The notes below the pieces were generated by a model. The model did not search any database. It was given only the letters and a program-made list of their open reading frames with translations, and had not been told where the DNA came from. A stretch of DNA of 8,763 bases from JACCZP01 sp050997195 (lineage in GTDB: Bacteria > Actinomycetota > Thermoleophilia > Solirubrobacterales > Thermoleophilaceae): the NCBI GenBank assembly GCA_050997195.1, contig JBPCRE010000095.1, positions 1 to 8,763 on the forward strand, in the 5' to 3' direction. The translations under genes were made by a program, and so were the position numbers. Positions 5,798 through 8,763 of the stretch are shown here, in pieces. Numbering within the stretch: the first letter of the stretch is position 1; every line of letters starts with the position of its first letter.

Positions 5798-7504
5798 GTG
5801 TCAGCCCGGACGGCCCCCGACCCCCTCCCACGAGCGTCCGGTGACGCCCGTGGACCGCTCGCCTCCGCCGAGTTCCTCTCGGTGGACGTGGAGACCAACG
5901 GCCGCGCCGGCCCGGCCTGCGAGATCACCGAGGTGGGCGCGGTGCTGGTGGGCGGCGAGATGCACGATCGCTTCGAGTCGCTGATGGCGGTCGCCGCGCC
6001 GCTCTCCCGGGGCATTCAGCGCTTCACGGGCATCTCCCAGGAGATGGTGGACGGCGCGCCCGCGCCCGAGGACGTCCTTCCGCGCCTGGCCGCCCTCCTG
6101 CGCGGGCGGGTCCTGGTGGCGCACAGCGCGGGCTTCGACACCCGCGCGCTCAGGCAGGGGTTCGAGCGGGCCGGGATACGGTGGCCGGAGCCTCCGGTGC
6201 TCTGCACGGTGGCCCTGGCTCGGCGCTTCGCCCCCCTGGCCCGCCGACGCGGGCTCGAGCCGCTCGCCGAGGCCCTGGGGATCGAGGTGGCCTCGACCCA
6301 CCGGGCCCTGGTGGACGCCGAGACCTGCGCCCGCGTGTTCTGCGCTCTCTTCCCGAGGCTCTGCGCCCGTGCCGCGACCGTGGAGGACGCCGTGGCCCTG
6401 CTGGCGCCGCGAGCTCGGCGCCCGCGCGGCGCGGGCCGCCGCCGCGCTCCCGAGGAGCGACCCGACCTCGGCGCACTGCCCGACGACCCGGGCGTGTACG
6501 TGTTTCGGAACGTACGTGGCCGGGCGCTCTACGTGGGCAAGTCGGTGGCCGTGCGCTCGCGGGCGCGCTCGCACTTCTGCCGCCCCGCCGGATGGACCGC
6601 GAGCGCGGAGGTGGTGGACTACCGACCCACGCACTCGGAGCTCGGGGCGCTCGTGCTCGAGAACCGCTTGATCAAGGCCTGGCGCCCGCCGGGCAACGTC
6701 AAGCTCAAGCGCTCGGACGGGTACGTGTTCATCCGCGCTCGCCTCGACATCCCCTACCCGATCCTCGAGATCGCGAGCGAGCCGGCAGCCGGCCGAGCCG
6801 TCAGCGTCGGGCCGCTGCGCGGACGCACGGCCGCCCAGGAGCTCGTCGAGCACCTCTCCTCGGTGTTCGGGCTGCGCCACTGCGGGCGGGCGCTCCCCCG
6901 TCGCGACCATCCGTCGACCTACGGCCAGATGGGCCGCTGCCTCTCGCCCTGCCTCGGCGACCTCGATCCCAACCTCTACCGCCGACGCCTCGATGAGGCG
7001 CTGGCCGTCTTCGAGTCATGCGACGCAGATGGCCGTGACGCCCTGCTCGCGCGCATCGAGTCCTCCATGCGGGAGGCCTCCGCCGCCCAGCGCTACGAGC
7101 GAGCGGCCGCTCTACACCGACGCCACGAGCGGCTGGCGGGTGTGCTCTCGCGCCTCGGGGGCGTGCTCGAGGCCACCCACGCGCGCTCGCGCCTGGTGCT
7201 GGCCGGCCACCCCACCAAGCCGCGCTTCGACGCGTTCTGGATCGTGGCCGGGCGGGTGGTGGACTGGGGGCCGCTGCCGGAGGCGCCGGCGGAGATCGCG
7301 GCGCGCACGGCCGCGGCGCTCGAGCGCCGGCCGTCCAGCCGCACCGTCGTGCCCGCCGAGGAGGTGGACGAGGTGCGCATCGTGGCGGCGTGGCTCGCGG
7401 CCAACGAGCCGCCGGAGCTCGAGCTCGAGGCCGGCCTCGATCCCTCGCGGGTCAGCGGGCTGGTGGAGCGGCTACCCGGCGCGGCCGCAGCCCGAAGGGC
7501 CTGA
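5798..7504 (+). CDS. DEDDh exonuclease fused to GIY-YIG / UvrC-like nuclease
   Basis: 568 aa from a GTG. Residues ~25-190 are a DnaQ-type 3'-5' exonuclease with the full DEDDh set: D30 and E32 (SVDVETNG), D114 (AHSAGFD), H168 and D173 (HRALVDAE). After an Arg-rich linker (205-221) comes a GIY-YIG endonuclease: GVY 232-234, YVGK 245-248, likely catalytic R253, and E288 in LENRLIK. The following part resembles UvrC: a cysteine region (C362, C381, C385) and a UVR-like helix pair (424-446) of the kind UvrC uses to contact UvrB. The fusion matches a known actinobacterial family (M. tuberculosis Rv2191 type, related to Cho), thought to nick DNA in excision repair; no UvrC C-terminal RNase H-like half is present. 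There is no good ribosome binding site, and no alternative start exists before the first exonuclease motif. Its end overlaps the convergent regulator gene by 33 bp. Confidence 0.92.
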   Translation: MSARTAPDPLPRASGDARGPLASAEFLSVDVETNGRAGPACEITEVGAVLVGGEMHDRFESLMAVAAPLSRGIQRFTGISQEMVDGAPAPEDVLPRLAALLRGRVLVAHSAGFDTRALRQGFERAGIRWPEPPVLCTVALARRFAPLARRRGLEPLAEALGIEVASTHRALVDAETCARVFCALFPRLCARAATVEDAVALLAPRARRPRGAGRRRAPEERPDLGALPDDPGVYVFRNVRGRALYVGKSVAVRSRARSHFCRPAGWTASAEVVDYRPTHSELGALVLENRLIKAWRPPGNVKLKRSDGYVFIRARLDIPYPILEIASEPAAGRAVSVGPLRGRTAAQELVEHLSSVFGLRHCGRALPRRDHPSTYGQMGRCLSPCLGDLDPNLYRRRLDEALAVFESCDADGRDALLARIESSMREASAAQRYERAAALHRRHERLAGVLSRLGGVLEATHARSRLVLAGHPTKPRFDAFWIVAGRVVDWGPLPEAPAEIAARTAAALERRPSSRTVVPAEEVDEVRIVAAWLAANEPPELELEAGLDPSRVSGLVERLPGAAAARRA

Positions 7505-7999
7505 GAAGCCCGGCGGCACGGCCTGGGGCAGGTGCCCGGCAGCGGCCACGCGCACGAGGAGGTCGTGGAGCTGCGCGCGCTCGGCCTCGTCGAGAGGGGA
7601 CACCAGGTGATCGTCCATCTCCTTGACCGCGCGCCGGGCGGTGGCCCGCAGCTCCTCGCCCTTCGCGGTGGGGTGCACGGCGTAGGCGCGCCGGTCGGCC
7701 GGGTTGCGCCGGCGCTCGGCCAGGCCCTCGCGCTCGAGGTCGTCGACGAGGGCCACCATGGTGCTCGCGTCGATGTTCAGGAGCTCCCCGACCGCCTGCT
7801 GCGATTTCGGGCCCTGCTCGGCGAGCACGGAGAGCACGGCGTAGTGCTTCGGCCGCAGCCCGCAGGGCTCGAGCGTCTGCACGAAGAGCTTGGTGGCCGC
7901 CCACCCGAGCTTGGCCAGCCAGAAGCCGGTGTCGCCCGTGAGCGACCCGGGGAGGGAGTGCACGTCCGTGCTCGGCTCGACCGTCGGGCTGGTGGCCAT
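7472..7999 (-). CDS. MarR-family winged-helix transcriptional regulator
   Basis: 175 aa from an ATG at 7999; upstream in-frame sequence runs into the biotin ligase gene and is not protein-like. An N-terminal helix for dimerisation (~residues 24-46) precedes a winged helix-turn-helix. GLRPKHYAVLSVLAEQG (47-63) and SQQAVGELLNIDASTMVALVDDLEREGL (66-93) form the DNA-binding helices, and the wing carries the family's DRR (102-104) with the HPTAKG turn (109-114). A C-terminal helix (~115-154) closes the dimer, followed by a Gly/Pro-rich tail (155-175). MarR proteins usually repress nearby genes and release DNA on binding a small ligand. The target is not evident here; self-regulation and control of neighbours are the usual options. 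No Shine-Dalgarno is visible, and TAGACT 10 nt before the ATG suggests a very short leader. The 3' end overlaps the nuclease gene. Confidence 0.9.
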   Translation of the reverse strand: MATSPTVEPSTDVHSLPGSLTGDTGFWLAKLGWAATKLFVQTLEPCGLRPKHYAVLSVLAEQGPKSQQAVGELLNIDASTMVALVDDLEREGLAERRRNPADRRAYAVHPTAKGEELRATARRAVKEMDDHLVSPLDEAERAQLHDLLVRVAAAGHLPQAVPPGFSGPSGCGRAG

Positions 8000-8009
8000 C
8001 GTGTGCAGG

Positions 8010-8045
8010 AGTCTAGCCCTCGCCAATCGTTTCCCGGTCCAACGA
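8010..8045 (-). promoter_or_regulatory. Candidate promoter and operator of the MarR-family gene
   Basis: On the minus strand TAGACT (8010-8015) matches TANNNT and ends 10 nt before the ATG, as expected for a near-leaderless mRNA. An inverted repeat TCGTT-N9-AACGA at 8027-8031 and 8041-8045 is centred where a -35 element would sit for a 17-nt spacer, a natural place for an autorepressor to bind. The arms are only 5 bp and could be chance. The whole gap between the two genes is 64 bp (8000-8063). Confidence 0.32.
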
Positions 8046-8063
8046 CCGAGGACGCATCGCGCC

Positions 8064-8744
8064 TCACCGGAGGTGCACCTCACCGGCGTCGAGCAGCGTG
8101 CGTCCCTCCGCGGTGTCCACCAGGAGGGCGCCGGTGGAGGACACCCCGGCCGCGGTTCCCTGGCCCCCGGACCACCGCACGGCCGCACTACGGAGCGCGT
8201 CGCGAGCGCCCCAGGCCTCGAGCACCGCATCCGAGGGATCTCCGAGACGCCGCTCGAGGGCGGCGAGCAGCTCCTCGAGGGCCTCGCTCGGGGCCACGTC
8301 GAGGCCGGCGGCGATGCGCAGGGAGGTGGCGGACTCGCGGACCTCGGGTGGGAAGTCCTCGCGCACGGTGGACACGTTCAGGCCCACCCCGATCACGGCC
8401 CATCTCTCCCCGGCGCGACCCTCGACGAGGATGCCCGCCACCTTTCGGCGCTCGATCCACACGTCGTTCGGCCACTTGATGGCGCACGGCCCCGAGCCGA
8501 GCGCCTCGCAGGCCTCGCACACCGCCACGGCGACGGCAAGCGGCAGGGGAGCGGTGGCCTCGGTCAGTTCGCGCACGACGACGGAGGCGAGAACGGCGCG
8601 CCCGGGAGGCGCGTGCCAGGAGCGGCCCTGGCGCCCGCGGCCGGCAACCTGCTCGTCGGCGGTCACGAGCGTCCCGTGCGGGGCGCCGACGCCCACCAAC
8701 CCCCTTGCGCGCTCGTTGGTCGCTTTCCTCTCCCTTCTGCACAT
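8064..8744 (-). CDS. birA: Biotin--[acetyl-CoA-carboxylase] ligase (class I, no DNA-binding domain)
   Basis: 226 aa from an ATG at 8744. The catalytic core shows TNERAR (residues 9-14, equivalent to STN of BirA), the biotin/ATP loop AGRGRQGRSW (34-43), IKWPNDVWI with RKVAGILVE (89-108), and IGVGLNV (118-124). The C-terminal SH3-like domain ends GTAAGVSSTGALLVD...AGEVHLR. The enzyme makes biotinyl-AMP and attaches biotin to the lysine of carboxylase carrier domains in the cytoplasm. There is no room for the N-terminal winged helix of E. coli BirA, so it should not repress biotin genes itself. Only eight residues precede TN, fewer than usual, and the serine of STN is alanine. The frame stays open through 8763, so the true start may lie beyond the window. 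Purine-rich AAGGGAGAGGAA falls just after, not before, the ATG. Confidence 0.9.
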   Translation of the reverse strand: MCRRERKATNERARGLVGVGAPHGTLVTADEQVAGRGRQGRSWHAPPGRAVLASVVVRELTEATAPLPLAVAVAVCEACEALGSGPCAIKWPNDVWIERRKVAGILVEGRAGERWAVIGVGLNVSTVREDFPPEVRESATSLRIAAGLDVAPSEALEELLAALERRLGDPSDAVLEAWGARDALRSAAVRWSGGQGTAAGVSSTGALLVDTAEGRTLLDAGEVHLR

Positions 8745-8763
8745 CTTACGCTGCCGACGAAAC

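Noticed and set aside
5801..6910. 369-codon minus-strand open frame opposite the nuclease
   Set aside because: Shadow of the DEDDh/GIY-YIG gene, whose catalytic residues are all intact on the plus strand.
7415..7429. Tandem GAGCTC repeat as a possible regulatory or mobile-element site
   Set aside because: It simply encodes an ELELE stretch within the nuclease; no flanking repeat structure.
8000..8230. Extension of the MarR-family frame to 8230
   Set aside because: The added residues overlap the biotin ligase gene and look like shadow translation; the MarR fold is complete from the ATG at 7999.
8188..8742. 184-codon minus-strand frame shifted against the biotin ligase
   Set aside because: Arg-rich translation with no motif; the overlapping frame encodes a clear biotin ligase.
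1..8763. A mobile defence island or CRISPR/toxin-antitoxin system
   Set aside because: No transposase, integrase, attachment repeats, CRISPR repeats or composition shift are visible; the helicase-nuclease pair is better read as chromosomal repair or processing.

Overview
The window is very GC-rich bacterial DNA with tightly packed genes, frequent GTG/TTG starts and few Shine-Dalgarno sites. The fused DEDDh exonuclease/GIY-YIG nuclease is typical of Actinobacteria, and the style of the GalT-like protein, AEC carrier and BirA resembles the Thermoleophilia/Solirubrobacterales branch. That placement is inference from remembered family resemblance, not a search. Base and codon use look even across the window. 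No transposase, integrase, tRNA, rRNA or CRISPR array is visible, so this reads as ordinary chromosome rather than an island.

Layout. Positions 1-2787 are a minus-strand run, probably one operon read right to left: a TlpA-like thioredoxin lipoprotein, a GalT-like nucleotidyltransferase, an AEC-family carrier, and the N-terminal part of a TauE/SafE-family exporter that leaves the window at base 1. The junctions are a 5-bp gap, a 4-bp GTGA overlap and a 33-bp gap. A divergent intergenic region follows (2788 to about 3001). On the plus strand lie a 905-aa SF2 helicase (3002-5719) and, 78 bp later, a 568-aa DEDDh exonuclease/GIY-YIG nuclease with UvrC-like parts (5798-7504). The nuclease ends tail-to-tail, with a 33-bp overlap, against a minus-strand MarR-family regulator (7472-7999). 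Upstream of that, also on the minus strand, is a biotin-protein ligase (8064-8744, possibly starting beyond the window).

How the genes relate. The most interesting unit is the helicase-nuclease pair. The helicase has a lysine/arginine-free acidic insert just before Walker A, a long helical C-terminal region I cannot assign, and an arginine-rich tail. Its neighbour carries both a 3'-5' exonuclease and a UvrC/Cho-type incision domain, so a shared DNA-repair or nucleic-acid-processing role is plausible but unproven. In the minus-strand cluster, an extracytoplasmic thiol-redox lipoprotein and two membrane carriers accompany a GalT-like enzyme that keeps the catalytic residues but appears to have lost almost every metal ligand of the classical enzyme.
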